From Geminicoccus harenae (GTDB lineage: Bacteria; Pseudomonadota; Alphaproteobacteria; Geminicoccales; Geminicoccaceae), in contig NZ_JABGCL010000007.1 in NCBI RefSeq assembly GCF_019800005.1, positions 124,001 through 188,000 of the forward strand: a stretch of 64,000 bases of DNA, in the 5' to 3' direction. Under the pieces are notes generated by a model. That model saw only the letters and a program-made list of their open reading frames with translations. It was not told the origin of the DNA and made no database searches. The stretch's first letter is position 1; each line of letters opens with the position of its first letter. The translations under genes were made by a program, and so were the position numbers. Positions 1 to 8,947 of the stretch are shown here, one piece after another.

Positions 1-431
1 ACGTGGAGCTGCGCCGCGAGATGTGGGCGCTGGTCCGCGGGCTGCGCGAGCAGGGCGTCACGGTCATCCTCACCACCCACTATATCGAGGAAGCCGAGGA
101 GATGGCCGACCGGATCGGGGTGATCGACCGGGGCGAGCTCGTGCTGGTCGAGGACAAGGCGGTGCTGATGCAGCGCCTGGGCCAGCGCCAGCTCACTCTG
201 TTCCTCCAGCGGCCGGTGGCGGCCCTGCCGCCCGAGCTCGCCGAGTACCGGCTGGACCTGGCGGCGGATGGCAGCCGGATCGTCTACCGCTTCGACGGCA
301 AGGACGATCCGGGCACCATCCCCGGCCTGCTGCGCCGCCTCCTGGCCAGCGGCATCGACGTCAGGGACCTGCAGACCAGGCAGAGCTCGCTGGAGGAGAT
401 CTTCGTGGGCCTGGTGGGAGCGCGCCGATGA
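1..431 (+). CDS. ABC-2 type exporter ATPase, C-terminal part (5' end outside window)
   Basis: This is the last 142 or so residues of an ABC ATPase; the Walker A and signature motifs lie before the window. What remains starts just after Walker B (DVELRREMW, the usual sequence after the LDEPxxG box), then the H-switch in TTHYIEEAE, then a C-terminal extension ending [11 protein letters not shown], typical of DrrA/NodI/YadG-type exporters. Its TGA overlaps the ATG of the permease by 4 nt, so the two are translationally coupled and should form one exporter. The substrate cannot be deduced. Confidence 0.9.
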   Translation, partial: VELRREMWALVRGLREQGVTVILTTHYIEEAEEMADRIGVIDRGELVLVEDKAVLMQRLGQRQLTLFLQRPVAALPPELAEYRLDLAADGSRIVYRFDGKDDPGTIPGLLRRLLASGIDVRDLQTRQSSLEEIFVGLVGARR

Positions 432-1189
432 ACCGTCATGCGATCTGGGCCATCTACCGGTTCGAGATGGCGCGTACCGGCCGCACGCTCCTGCAGAGCA
501 TCGCCGCCCCGGTGATCTCCACCTCGCTCTACTTCATCGTGTTCGGTGCGGCGATCGGCGCCCGGATGGAGCAGATCGACGGGGTCAGCTACGGTGCCTT
601 CCTGGTGCCGGGCCTGATCATGCTGGCCGTGCTCACCGAGAGCATCTCCAACGCCTCGTTCGGCATCTACATGCCGCGCTATTCCGGCACGATCTACGAG
701 GTCCTCTCCGCCCCCGTCTCCTTCGTCGAGATCGTGATTGGCTACGTAGGTGCTGCCGCCACCAAGTCGGTGATCCTGGGCTCGATCATGCTGCTCACCG
801 CCCGGCTGTTCGTCGACTTCACCATCCTGCACCCGTTCTGGATGGCAGGCTTCCTGGTACTGACCTCGGTCACCTTCAGCCTGTTCGGCTTCATCATCGG
901 CATCTGGGCGCAGGGCTTCGAGCGGCTGCAGATCGTGCCCACCATGATCGTGACGCCCTTGGCCTTCCTGGGCGGGAGCTTCTACTCGATCACCATGCTG
1001 CCGCCGTTCTGGCAGCAGGTCACCCTGTTCAACCCGGTGGTCTACCTGGTGAGCGGGTTTCGCTGGAGCTTCTACGGCAGCGCCGATGTCGCGGTCGCCA
1101 TCAGCTTCGGCATGACCTGCCTGTTCCTCCTGGCCTGCCTCCTGGTGGTCTGGGCGATCTTCCGCACCGGCTACCGCCTGTGGCCCTGA
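428..1189 (+). CDS. ABC-2 type exporter permease (YadH/NodJ-like)
   Basis: This 253-residue protein has about six hydrophobic segments and the ABC-2 membrane fold. It carries the pattern of the YadH/NodJ group: an N-terminal [13 protein letters not shown] amphipathic segment, a central [19 protein letters not shown] stretch, and a C-terminal [12 protein letters not shown] motif. It starts at the ATG inside the ATGA overlap with the ATPase upstream. It should be the membrane half of a lipid, polysaccharide or drug exporter. The family call is firm; the substrate is unknown. Confidence 0.9.
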   Translation: MNRHAIWAIYRFEMARTGRTLLQSIAAPVISTSLYFIVFGAAIGARMEQIDGVSYGAFLVPGLIMLAVLTESISNASFGIYMPRYSGTIYEVLSAPVSFVEIVIGYVGAAATKSVILGSIMLLTARLFVDFTILHPFWMAGFLVLTSVTFSLFGFIIGIWAQGFERLQIVPTMIVTPLAFLGGSFYSITMLPPFWQQVTLFNPVVYLVSGFRWSFYGSADVAVAISFGMTCLFLLACLLVVWAIFRTGYRLWP

Positions 1190-1213
1190 CCGGGCCGGCA
1201 AGGAGCGAGCCGC

Positions 1214-2161
1214 TCAGCGGCTCGCGACCTCCACCTCTTCGCCCTTGACCAGGTGGCGGCTCGGGTCGAGCGCACGCTTGCCCGAGCGCAGCTCGAAATG
1301 GAGCTGCGGCGTGTCGACATAGCCGGTCTGGCCGACCCGGCCGATGACCTGGCCGCGCGCCACCTGGTCGCCGACCGCGGTCAGGATGCTGTCCAGATGG
1401 GCATAGCCGGTGGTGTAGCCATCCGCGTGCCGGATCAGGATCATCCGCCCCCAGCCGGCGATCTCGTCGCTGGCATAGGACACTACGCCGTTCTCCGCGG
1501 CCAGCACCGGGCTGCCCAGCGGGGCCGCCAGGTTGATGCCGTCGTTCTGGCTGCCGTCCGCCTTCTTGCCGAACTGGCTGATCACCGTGCCGCTGGCCGG
1601 CCATAGGAAGCCGTCGCCGCTGAGGGCCCGCGGCTTCATCGCCGCGGCCCGCGCCATGGCACCGGGTGCGGTGACCGGCAGGGCCGCCACCTGCTCGGGC
1701 TCGGCCGCGGCGGCCGGCACGGGAACCGGTGCTGGGGGCGTGGCAGCGGGCGGGACCAGGGTCGCCACCTGGATCTCGCTGGGTGCCTCCTTGGGCGCCA
1801 TCGGCGAGGTCGGGGTCGGCGACTGCCGGATCGCCGGGCGCTTCGCCCTGGCCGGCTCCGCCACGGGCGCCGGGCGGGCACCGCGCTGCGGGATGGTGAG
1901 GTTGCTGCCGAGCTGGATGACATAGGGCTTGCGCAGGCCGTTGGCCGAAGCCAGCTCCTGCAGCGTCACCCCGTAGCGCTCGGCGACCTTCGAGGCGGTG
2001 TCGCCGCGCATCACCTTGTGCAGCCTGGGCGGCCCCACATAGGCCTGTTTCTTCGCGAGCGCCCAGGTCTGCCCCGGTACCGGCTCGATCGGGCGCAGGT
2101 CGCTGCAGCCGGCGAGCAGGAGCGCCAGGGCCACCAGGAGCGGGGAGGAAGCACGTACCAT
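1214..2161 (-). CDS. nlpD: NlpD-like LysM/M23 (LytM) lipoprotein
   Basis: A 315-residue outer-membrane lipoprotein. The start ATG gives a lipoprotein signal ending in LLAGC at residues 15-19. A LysM domain follows (about 47-91, HKVMRGDTASKVAERYGV), then a Pro/Ala-rich linker, then an M23/LytM domain (about 180-305). Two zinc-site positions are changed: the usual HxGxD reads NDGIN and HxHFE reads QLHFE, as in NlpD. It is therefore probably a non-catalytic activator of septal amidases. It is the last gene of the serS-surE run. An in-frame start 12 codons upstream would spoil the signal peptide. Confidence 0.85.
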   Translation of the reverse strand: MVRASSPLLVALALLLAGCSDLRPIEPVPGQTWALAKKQAYVGPPRLHKVMRGDTASKVAERYGVTLQELASANGLRKPYVIQLGSNLTIPQRGARPAPVAEPARAKRPAIRQSPTPTSPMAPKEAPSEIQVATLVPPAATPPAPVPVPAAAAEPEQVAALPVTAPGAMARAAAMKPRALSGDGFLWPASGTVISQFGKKADGSQNDGINLAAPLGSPVLAAENGVVSYASDEIAGWGRMILIRHADGYTTGYAHLDSILTAVGDQVARGQVIGRVGQTGYVDTPQLHFELRSGKRALDPSRHLVKGEEVEVASR

Positions 2162-2225
2162 TGGACTTGGATACGTCACGCGAAAGCCACGGTTCAAGCA
2201 GCGGCTTTCGGCAGTGCGGTAAGGT

Positions 2226-2981
2226 TCAGCTTTCCACCACCTGCCGAAGTGCGGCCATGCTCGGCATGTGGGTCATGTCCAGGTGGATGGGGGTCACCGA
2301 GATGAAGCCGTGGTTGGTGGCCTCCAGGTCGCTGCCCTCGCCCGGGTCCTGCTCGGCATGGGTGTCGCCGATCCAATAATAGGCCTCGCCGCGCGGGTCC
2401 TCGCGCTCGATGATCGCGTCGCCGATCTTGCGGGTACCCTGGACGGTCACCCGGACCCCCTGGATCGCCTCCACCTCGCGGTCGGGGAAGTTGACGTTGA
2501 TCAGCACCTCGCGCGGCCAGCCGGCGGCCAGCAGCTTGCGGATCAGGTCCGGCGCGAAATGCTCGGCCGTGGCCCAGCGTGGCCCCTTGCCGAACTCCAT
2601 CAGCGAGGAGAAGGCGATCGCCTTGGTCCGGCACAGCGTCGCCTCCATGGCGGCCGCGACCGTGCCGGAATAGGTGACGTCGTCGGCGAGGTTGCTGCCG
2701 TGGTTGATCCCGGACAGGACCAGGTCGACCTTCTTGCCCTCGATCAGCTTCTGCAGGCCCAGCATGACGCAGTCGGTGGGCGTGCCGTCCACGGCGAACT
2801 GCTTCTCGCCCAGGCGCCGCGCCCGCAGCGGCCGGCGGATCGTCAGCCCGTGGCCCACCCCCGACTGGTTGCTTTCCGGCGCCACGACCCAGACGTCGTC
2901 GGAGATCGCCTGGGCGATCTTCGTGAGCGTGCGGATGCCGGCAGCCTGGTAGCCGTCATCGTTGGTGACCATGATGCGCAA
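2226..2981 (-). CDS. surE: 5'-nucleotidase SurE
   Basis: 251 residues, the usual SurE length. SurE is a metal-dependent phosphatase acting on nucleoside monophosphates. The N-terminal RIMVTNDDGYQAAG gives the two metal-binding aspartates, and SGINHGSN gives the conserved Asn of the metal site; VDGTPTDCVMLG is also family-typical. The start is a TTG: AAGGA lies 9 nt upstream and the resulting N-terminus matches the family MRILVTNDDG start. It begins 13 nt after the serS stop, so the two are co-transcribed. The pcm gene often found beside surE is not here. Confidence 0.95.
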   Translation of the reverse strand: MRIMVTNDDGYQAAGIRTLTKIAQAISDDVWVVAPESNQSGVGHGLTIRRPLRARRLGEKQFAVDGTPTDCVMLGLQKLIEGKKVDLVLSGINHGSNLADDVTYSGTVAAAMEATLCRTKAIAFSSLMEFGKGPRWATAEHFAPDLIRKLLAAGWPREVLINVNFPDREVEAIQGVRVTVQGTRKIGDAIIEREDPRGEAYYWIGDTHAEQDPGEGSDLEATNHGFISVTPIHLDMTHMPSMAALRQVVES

Positions 2982-2994
2982 GGGGCAAGATCCT

Positions 2995-4266
2995 TCAAGC
3001 GACGGGCAGGAGGCGGTCCTGGCCGAAATAGCTGTGCAGCGCCGGCGGCAGGGTAACCGAGCCGTCGGCCTCCTGACCATTCTCCAGGATGGCGACGAGC
3101 GTGCGACCGACCGCCAGCCCGCTGCCGTTCAGCGTGTGGACGAAGCGCGGCTTCTCGCCGGGTGCTGGCCGGTAGCGGGCGTTCATCCGCCGGGCCTGGA
3201 AGTCCTGGCAGTTCGAGCAGGAGCTGATCTCACGATAGGTCCCCTGCCCCGGCAGCCAGACCTCGATGTCGTAGGTCTTGCTGGCGCCGAAGCCCGTGTC
3301 GCCGGCGCACAGCAGCATCACCCGGTAGGGCAGGCCCAGGCGCTTGAGCACCTCCTCGGCGCAGGCGGTCATCCGCTCGTGCTCGAGGGCCGACTGCTCG
3401 GGCGTGGTGATCGAGACGAGCTCGACCTTGTTGAACTGGTGCTGCCGGATCATGCCCTTGGTATCGCGCCCGGCCGAGCCGGCCTCGGAGCGGAAGCAGG
3501 GCGTGTGCGCGGTCATGCGCAGCGGCAGGTCGGCCGCGTCCAGGATCTCGCCGCCCACCGTGTTGGTCAGCGGCACCTCGGCGGTCGGGATCAGCCCCAG
3601 CCCGGTCGTGGTGAAGAACAGGTCGTCCGCGAACTTCGGCAGCTGGGTGGTGCCGAACAGCGCCTTCTCGCCCACCATGAGCGGCGGCGCCATTTCGGTG
3701 TAGCCGTGTTCGCCGGTCTGCAGGTCGAGCATGAAGGCGGCGAGTGCCCGCTCCAGCCGCGCCATCTGCCCGCGCAGCAGCACGAAGCGCGCCCCCGACA
3801 GCTTGGCCGCGGTGGCAAAGTCCATGCCGAGCCTTGCCCCCAGCTCGTCGTGGGCGAGCGGCTGGAAGTTGAACTGCCGGGGCTGGCCCACCCGGCGCAG
3901 CTCGACATTCGCCGTCTCGTCGGCACCTTCGGGCACGTCGGGCTGGAGAACGTTCGGATAGGTGGCGAGCTTCGCCTCCAGCTCGGCCGCCACCGCCGCG
4001 AGTCGTTCCTCGCCGGCCTTCACCGCGTCCTTGAGCTGGCCGAGCTCGGCCTGGAGCCCGTCGACCGGCTGGCCCTTGGCCCTGGCCTGCCCGAACTCGC
4101 GGGACAGGCGGTTGCGCGCGGACTGCGATTCCTGCAGCTCAGTCTCGATCCGGCGTCGCTCGGCATCCAGCGCCAGCACGTCGGCTGCCGCCGGTGCGGC
4201 ACCGCGCCTTTGCAGGCTGGCATCGAACGCCGCCGAGTTTTCCCGCAGCCACTTCAGGTCGAACAA
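2995..4266 (-). CDS. serS: Seryl-tRNA synthetase
   Basis: 423 residues, full length for a bacterial SerRS. It charges tRNA-Ser (and tRNA-Sec where present) with serine. Residues 1-110 form the long antiparallel coiled-coil tRNA-binding arm. The class II core shows motif 2 ([20 protein letters not shown]) and motif 3 ([17 protein letters not shown]), with [15 protein letters not shown] between them. The canonical N-terminus [10 protein letters not shown] requires a TTG start. A 118-nt spacer separates it from tatC upstream. Confidence 0.97.
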   Translation of the reverse strand: MFDLKWLRENSAAFDASLQRRGAAPAAADVLALDAERRRIETELQESQSARNRLSREFGQARAKGQPVDGLQAELGQLKDAVKAGEERLAAVAAELEAKLATYPNVLQPDVPEGADETANVELRRVGQPRQFNFQPLAHDELGARLGMDFATAAKLSGARFVLLRGQMARLERALAAFMLDLQTGEHGYTEMAPPLMVGEKALFGTTQLPKFADDLFFTTTGLGLIPTAEVPLTNTVGGEILDAADLPLRMTAHTPCFRSEAGSAGRDTKGMIRQHQFNKVELVSITTPEQSALEHERMTACAEEVLKRLGLPYRVMLLCAGDTGFGASKTYDIEVWLPGQGTYREISSCSNCQDFQARRMNARYRPAPGEKPRFVHTLNGSGLAVGRTLVAILENGQEADGSVTLPPALHSYFGQDRLLPVA

Positions 4267-4384
4267 GGCTCTTTTGCCCTAGGTCAGATGCACCGGGGGT
4301 CTCTTATGCATCCGCCGCCCGGCAGGGAAGCCCGGATCGGCGGGAACCGGCCGCACCCGGCGGCCCGTGTCCCGCCAGGCACGC

Positions 4385-5200
4385 CTAGCTGGTCGTGGAG
4401 TCGTCCTCGGCCTCGGCGGCTTCCGCGGCCTCGGCAGCCAGCCGCTTCTTCTCGACCATCTTCACCGCGATGACCGAGATCTCGTAGAGAATGAGCAGCG
4501 GCACGGCGAGGCTGATCTGGCTGATCACGTCCGGCGGGGTGACGATCGCCGCCAGCACGAACACGCCGACGATCGCATAGCGCCGGTTCCGCACCAGCCC
4601 GGCCGAGCCGATGATCCCGACCCGGCCCAGGAGGGTGAGCAGCACCGGCAACTGGAAGGCCAGGCCGAAGGCGAACACCATCTTCATCACGAGGTCGAGA
4701 TATTCTCCGACCCGCGCTTCCAGCTCGATCGGCAGCGCGCCGTCGCCGCCGCCGGTCTCGAAGCTCAGGAAGAAGTGGAACGCCAGCGGGAACACGAAAT
4801 AATAGCAGAGCGCCGCACCCAGAAAGAACAGCACCGGCGTGGCCAGGAGGAATGGCAGGAAGGCCTGCTTCTCCTGCCGGTACAGGCCCGGTGCGATGAA
4901 CATCCAGAGCTGGGTGGCGATCACCGGGAAGGCCAGCATCGCCCCGCCCCACATCGCCACCTTCAGGTAGGTGAAGAAGGCTTCGGTGAGGCCGGTATAG
5001 ATCATCCGCCGGCCGGTCTGGTTGCCGTAGGCGATCTGCAGCGGATGGACCAGGAACTGGTAGATCTGCTCGGAGAAGGCGTAGCAGACCAGGAAACCGA
5101 CGAACAACGCGCCCATCGACCACATCAGCCGGTTGCGCAGCTCGAGCAGGTGCTCCAGCAGCGGCATCTCGCGGTCGTCGATGTCCTTGATGAACGCCAT
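4385..5200 (-). CDS. tatC: Sec-independent translocase protein TatC
   Basis: 271 residues with six predicted membrane spans. TatC forms, with TatB, the twin-arginine signal receptor in the inner membrane. Family marks: MPLLEHLLELRNRL near the N-terminus, the FLxxP-type loop in FLPFLLATPVLFFLGAALCYYFVFPLAFHFF, and the Glu-containing periplasmic region. The ATG shares its A with the TGA of tatB (TGATG), so the genes are translationally coupled. Three binding proteins in this window carry Tat-like signals and are candidate clients. Confidence 0.96.
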   Translation of the reverse strand: MAFIKDIDDREMPLLEHLLELRNRLMWSMGALFVGFLVCYAFSEQIYQFLVHPLQIAYGNQTGRRMIYTGLTEAFFTYLKVAMWGGAMLAFPVIATQLWMFIAPGLYRQEKQAFLPFLLATPVLFFLGAALCYYFVFPLAFHFFLSFETGGGDGALPIELEARVGEYLDLVMKMVFAFGLAFQLPVLLTLLGRVGIIGSAGLVRNRRYAIVGVFVLAAIVTPPDVISQISLAVPLLILYEISVIAVKMVEKKRLAAEAAEAAEAEDDSTTS

Positions 5201-5751
5201 CAGGCTTTCTCGGCAGGAGCGGACCCGGCAGAAGCGGGTTCGGCAGGGGCGGAAGCGGCCGGTGCGGGTACGGCGGGTGCCGGCCTGACGGATCCGGTCG
5301 CCGCCGCAGGAGCCGGCTCGGCAGGCTTGGCCGGCGCGGCCGGTGCCGTGCCGGCATCACCCCCGGCCGAGGTGCTGGCCACCGGCCCGAGCAGGGCGCC
5401 GGGCGCGGGTGATTCGGTCTTCGCCGTCGTGGCGGGCGGCTTCGGGTCCATCGCGCGGTTGATGTCGCTGGTGTCCAGCGCCTTGCCGAGCGTGCCGTCC
5501 GGATCCACCGACTTGGTGATCTGCTCGCGAATGCCGGCCGGGCTGATCTTGCCGACGCTGTCCTTCAGGTCCTGCAGGTCGGCCTCGCGCGCCATGTCGT
5601 CGACATGGCGCTGGAACTCGCGGGCCATCGCCCGCCCCTTGGCCACCCATTGCCCGAGCGTGCGCGCGAGACGCGGCAGGTCCTTGGGACCGACCACGAC
5701 CAGGGCCACCACCAGGATGATGGCCATCTCCGTCCAGGCAAGATCGAACAC
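5200..5751 (-). CDS. tatB: Twin-arginine translocase subunit TatB
   Basis: 183 residues. The single N-terminal span (TEMAIILVVALVVVGP), the GPKDLPRLARTLGQW hinge and the long amphipathic helix are TatB-like; the last 100 or so residues are a Pro/Ala-rich tail. A GTG start gives M-FDLAWTEM, the normal TatB beginning; a TTG ten codons upstream is also open but less likely. No separate tatA lies on either side: the 113 nt to scpB are too short. TatB is favoured over TatA by the length of the amphipathic helix and the position next to tatC. Confidence 0.9.
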   Translation of the reverse strand: MFDLAWTEMAIILVVALVVVGPKDLPRLARTLGQWVAKGRAMAREFQRHVDDMAREADLQDLKDSVGKISPAGIREQITKSVDPDGTLGKALDTSDINRAMDPKPPATTAKTESPAPGALLGPVASTSAGGDAGTAPAAPAKPAEPAPAAATGSVRPAPAVPAPAASAPAEPASAGSAPAEKA

Positions 5752-5864
5752 GATGAGGTCACGCCTGCCGTCTTCGGGCAACCGGCGGTCCGGTTACCCC
5801 TCGATGAACGCACCGATAGACGAACCCGGAGGCACGGTCCAGCGGCCTCCGGAGGATAGCCTGA

Positions 5865-6479
5865 TCACGATGAAACGGCAGCCCCGGAATCACCGTCGGG
5901 CGCATCCCCCTGCCCCTCTGCCGCGGGCTCGGCCGGCTCCTCGCCGGTGCGCTGCGCCATGACCACGAGGTCCGGCGCGTCCAGGTCGTCGGGCCGGGGC
6001 AGGTCGTCCAGGCTGGTCAGGCCGAACGCATCCAGGAAGGCCGGCGTGGTCGCCCAGGTCATCGGTCGGCCCGGCACCTCGCGCCGGCCGGCCGGTGCCA
6101 CCCAGCCGGCATCCAGGAGCTGCTCGAGCGTACCCTGGGCCAGCGCCACGCCCCGGACCTGCTCGATTTCGCCCCTGGTCACCGGCTGCTTCCAGGCGAT
6201 CACCGCCAGCGTCTCCATCACCGCGCGCGACGGCTTGCGCCGCTTCTCTTCGACCCTGGCCAGATAGGGCGCGATCTCCGGGTCGGTGCGCAGCGCCCAG
6301 TCCTGGCCGATCCGCTCCAGCCTGATGCCCCGGCCGCTATAGGCCAGCACCAGTTCGGGCAGGAGGTCGGCCACATGCAGGTCGCCCGGCAGATGGGCCT
6401 GGAGCACCGCCTCCGGCACCGGCTCCGCCCGGCTGAACAGCACCGCCTCCACGATCCGCAGGCCCAGCTCGCGGCTCAT
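5865..6479 (-). CDS. scpB: Segregation and condensation protein B
   Basis: 204 residues. ScpB is a kite subunit of the SMC-ScpAB condensin complex that compacts and segregates the chromosome. Two winged-helix domains fit the sequence: RIVEAVLFSRAEPVPEAVLQ at the start of the first, and AVMETLAVIAWKQPVTRGEIEQVRGV in the second, which is the most conserved stretch of the family. The Glu/Pro/Asp-rich C-terminal tail is variable. Its ATG overlaps the scpA stop by 4 nt (ATGA). Confidence 0.95.
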   Translation of the reverse strand: MSRELGLRIVEAVLFSRAEPVPEAVLQAHLPGDLHVADLLPELVLAYSGRGIRLERIGQDWALRTDPEIAPYLARVEEKRRKPSRAVMETLAVIAWKQPVTRGEIEQVRGVALAQGTLEQLLDAGWVAPAGRREVPGRPMTWATTPAFLDAFGLTSLDDLPRPDDLDAPDLVVMAQRTGEEPAEPAAEGQGDAPDGDSGAAVSS

Positions 6480-7228
6480 CGCGCTCCCCTCACCATGATC
6501 GGGCCGAATGGTTGCTGCTGCACCAGCTCGATCCGCCCCTGCCGGGCCAGTTCCAGGCTGGCGACCAAGCCGGACGCCAGCGCGGTGCGCCGGCCGAACC
6601 CCTCGGCGAGGTCGGGCGGCAACAGGCTTTCCAGCTCGCGCCAGGTCGTGCCGCTCACCATGGCCTCGAACCGCGCCATCGCCTGGTCGATCGACCAGGT
6701 GGGCGGTGGCGGGAAGCGCAGGATCACCGCCTTGCGCTTGCGCTTGAGGCCGGCATAGGCGGCGACCAGGTCGGTGAGCGAGGCGGTCGGCAGGTAGCGC
6801 GTTTCCAGCGCGAAGCTCTCCGCCACCCCGCGCACCAGCCGTTCCCGGCCGAGCCGCGGCCGCTCCTCCAGTGCCCGGGCCAGCGCCTTGGCCGCATCGA
6901 GGCGGCGCAGCCGTGCCTCCAGGTCCGAGGCCGCCTCCTCGATCTCGCCATCGGGCTCGGCTTTCGGCAGGAGCAGGCGTGACTTCAGCCAGAGCAGCCA
7001 GGCCGCCATCACCAGATAGTCGGCGGCGACCGTCAGCTCCCGGCGCTTGGCCCCCTGGAGATAGGCCACGAACTGGTCGACCAGTGCCACCAGGTCGAGG
7101 GTGCGCAGGTCGACCTTCTGCCGCCTGGCCAGGTCGAGCAGGAGGTCGAGCGGGCCCTGGAAACCGTCCAGGGCGACGGTGAACCCGTCCTCCTCCGGCT
7201 GGCCTGCGCTGCCCGCCACCTCGCTCAT
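6476..7228 (-). CDS. scpA: Segregation and condensation protein A
   Basis: 250 residues. ScpA is the kleisin bridging the two SMC heads. The N-terminal FQGPLDLLLDLARRQKVDL is the family signature (SMC neck-binding region), followed by YLVMAAWLLWLKSRLLLP; the C-terminal winged helix contains REVxxxFLALLEL-like sequence in divergent form (TALASGLVASLELARQGRI). The ATG at the ATGA overlap with the M50 protease gene is chosen because it gives the standard short leader before DGFQGPLDLL. Confidence 0.95.
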   Translation of the reverse strand: MSEVAGSAGQPEEDGFTVALDGFQGPLDLLLDLARRQKVDLRTLDLVALVDQFVAYLQGAKRRELTVAADYLVMAAWLLWLKSRLLLPKAEPDGEIEEAASDLEARLRRLDAAKALARALEERPRLGRERLVRGVAESFALETRYLPTASLTDLVAAYAGLKRKRKAVILRFPPPPTWSIDQAMARFEAMVSGTTWRELESLLPPDLAEGFGRRTALASGLVASLELARQGRIELVQQQPFGPIMVRGAR

Positions 7229-7926
7229 CCCAGCGGATCGCCCCAGCCGGTCAGGATATAGACCCAGCGGAACACGAACTCGACCGGCGGGCGCAGGATC
7301 GGGTCGATCAGGTTGATCTGCGTGCCCCAGATCGAGCCGAGCAGCGGGCCCAGGAACAGGATGGCCAGCAGGATCAAGAGGCCATAGCGCTCGGTCTTGG
7401 CGTGCTGCCAGGCGAGTGCGGGCGGCAGGATGGCGTTGAGCACCCGCCCGCCGTCCATCGGCAGGAGCGGGAACATGTTGAACACGGCCAGCACGACGTT
7501 GACGTTGACGAATGCGTCCAGGTTGCCGGTGATCCACTCGCCCAGCGCCCCGTCGATGTTCACCGCGCCATGGCGGGCGATCGCCGCGGCGATCGCCAGC
7601 ACGATGTTGATCCCGGGCCCGGCCAGCGCCACCAGCGCCATGTCGCGGCGTGGATGGTGCAGGTAGCCGAACCGGACCGGCACGGGCTTGGCCCAGCCGA
7701 ACAGGAACGGGCTGCCCGAAAGCAGCAGGATGCCCGGCAGCACCAGCGTGCCGACCGGGTCGACATGGACGATCGGGTTCAGGCTGACCCGGCCCAGCTG
7801 GCGTGCGGTCGGGTCGCCCAGCTTGTCGGCGACCAGCGCATGGGCCGCCTCGTGCATGGTGATCGCGAGCACGAGCGGGATCAGATAGATCGATAGGATA
7901 TGGGCCTGCGCCCCCAGATCGGCCAA
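7225..7926 (-). CDS. Site-2 protease family (M50) membrane metalloprotease
   Basis: 233 residues, largely hydrophobic. The zinc motif HEAAH sits at residues 25-29 inside the first membrane segment, and the second-site motif reads LLPMDGGRVL, matching the N/D-P-x-D-G box of M50 proteases. It belongs to the short PDZ-less rhomboid-like/SpoIVFB branch, which cleaves substrates within the membrane. The start is a TTG with GAAGGA just upstream; the frame is open further up but there it runs inside nagZ. It is wedged between nagZ and scpA. Substrate unknown. Confidence 0.88.
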   Translation of the reverse strand: MADLGAQAHILSIYLIPLVLAITMHEAAHALVADKLGDPTARQLGRVSLNPIVHVDPVGTLVLPGILLLSGSPFLFGWAKPVPVRFGYLHHPRRDMALVALAGPGINIVLAIAAAIARHGAVNIDGALGEWITGNLDAFVNVNVVLAVFNMFPLLPMDGGRVLNAILPPALAWQHAKTERYGLLILLAILFLGPLLGSIWGTQINLIDPILRPPVEFVFRWVYILTGWGDPLG

Positions 7927-7936
7927 GTCGGTTCCT

Positions 7937-8947
7937 TCAGGCGACGAGCTGCGTCGCGCGCAGATGATGCTCGGCGGCAGCCAGGTCGACCGGTCCCTGC
8001 CCGGTGCCGCGGAAGGCCAGGGCACGGGCATGGCGCAGCGCCGCCAGGCCCTCCAGCTCCGGCAGGGCGGCGGCCAGGGCCTGCGCATCCTCGATCCGCC
8101 CGCTGCACGCCAGCGCCAGGTCACAGCCGGCCGCCAGGCAGGCGGTCGCCCGGCCGACCAGGTCGCCGCTCAGCGCACCCATGCCGAGATCGTCGGAGAG
8201 CAGCAGCCCGCCGAAGCCGATCTGGCCGCGGATCACCCCCTCGATGATCGGCCGGGACAGGGTGGCCGGCCGGTCCGGGTCCAGGGCCGGGAACACGATA
8301 TGGGCGGTCATGCCGATCGGCAGGTCGGCGAGCGTGCGGAACGGCACGAAGTCACGCGCCGCCAGCTCATCGGGGCCGGCCGTCACCACCGGCAGCCCGA
8401 CATGGCTGTCGACCTGGGCACGGCCATGGCCCGGCAGATGCTTGATCACCGGCAGCACGCCGGTGTCCAGCAGCCCGTCGGCCAGCGCCCGGCCGAGCTC
8501 GGCCACCACGAACGGATCACTGGAAAAGGCGCGGCTGCCGATCGCCTCGGTGAGCCCGGGCGCCGCCACGTCCAGCACCGGCGCACAGGCCACGTCGATG
8601 CCGGCTTCCGCCAGATCGCAGCCGATCAGGTGGCCCACGGCCAGCGCGGCCTGCACCGCCTGGTCGGGCTGCCGGGCGAACAGGGCACCCAGCGCCGCCA
8701 TGGCCGGCAGGCTGCGCCAGACCGGCGGGCACAGCCGCATGACCCGCCCGCCCTCCTGGTCGACCAGGATCATCGGCACCGCCGGTGCGGCCGCCGCCCG
8801 GATATCGTCGGTGAGGGCGCGGAGCTGCGCCCGGTCGGCGACGTTGCGCGCGAACAGGATCACCCCCGCCGGCGGCGTCTGTGCCAGCAGGCGCCGCTCC
8901 GCCGGTGTCAGCGCGGTGCCCTCGATGCCGATCACCGCGGCCAGCAT
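7937..8947 (-). CDS. nagZ: Beta-N-acetylhexosaminidase NagZ (GH3)
   Basis: 336 residues. NagZ removes N-acetylglucosamine from GlcNAc-anhydromuropeptides in the cytoplasm during peptidoglycan recycling. The GH3 NagZ motif KHLPGHGRAQVDSH is intact and includes the catalytic Asp-His pair of the flexible loop; the nucleophile region reads LLLSDDLGMGAL. The substrate-binding VDQEGGRVMRL is also seen. The ATG shares its A with the stop of the SPOR gene upstream (TGATG). Muropeptide recycling fits with the neighbouring cell-wall genes. Confidence 0.95.
   Translation of the reverse strand: MLAAVIGIEGTALTPAERRLLAQTPPAGVILFARNVADRAQLRALTDDIRAAAAPAVPMILVDQEGGRVMRLCPPVWRSLPAMAALGALFARQPDQAVQAALAVGHLIGCDLAEAGIDVACAPVLDVAAPGLTEAIGSRAFSSDPFVVAELGRALADGLLDTGVLPVIKHLPGHGRAQVDSHVGLPVVTAGPDELAARDFVPFRTLADLPIGMTAHIVFPALDPDRPATLSRPIIEGVIRGQIGFGGLLLSDDLGMGALSGDLVGRATACLAAGCDLALACSGRIEDAQALAAALPELEGLAALRHARALAFRGTGQGPVDLAAAEHHLRATQLVA

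Noticed and set aside
4267..4384. GGCGGGA/TCCCGCC stem as a terminator after tatC
   Set aside because: The stem is long-looped and not followed by a T-run on the minus strand; GC-rich spacers give such stems by chance.
5752..5864. Possible small tatA gene between scpB and tatB
   Set aside because: Only 113 nt and no frame with a TatA-like membrane helix and FG hinge.
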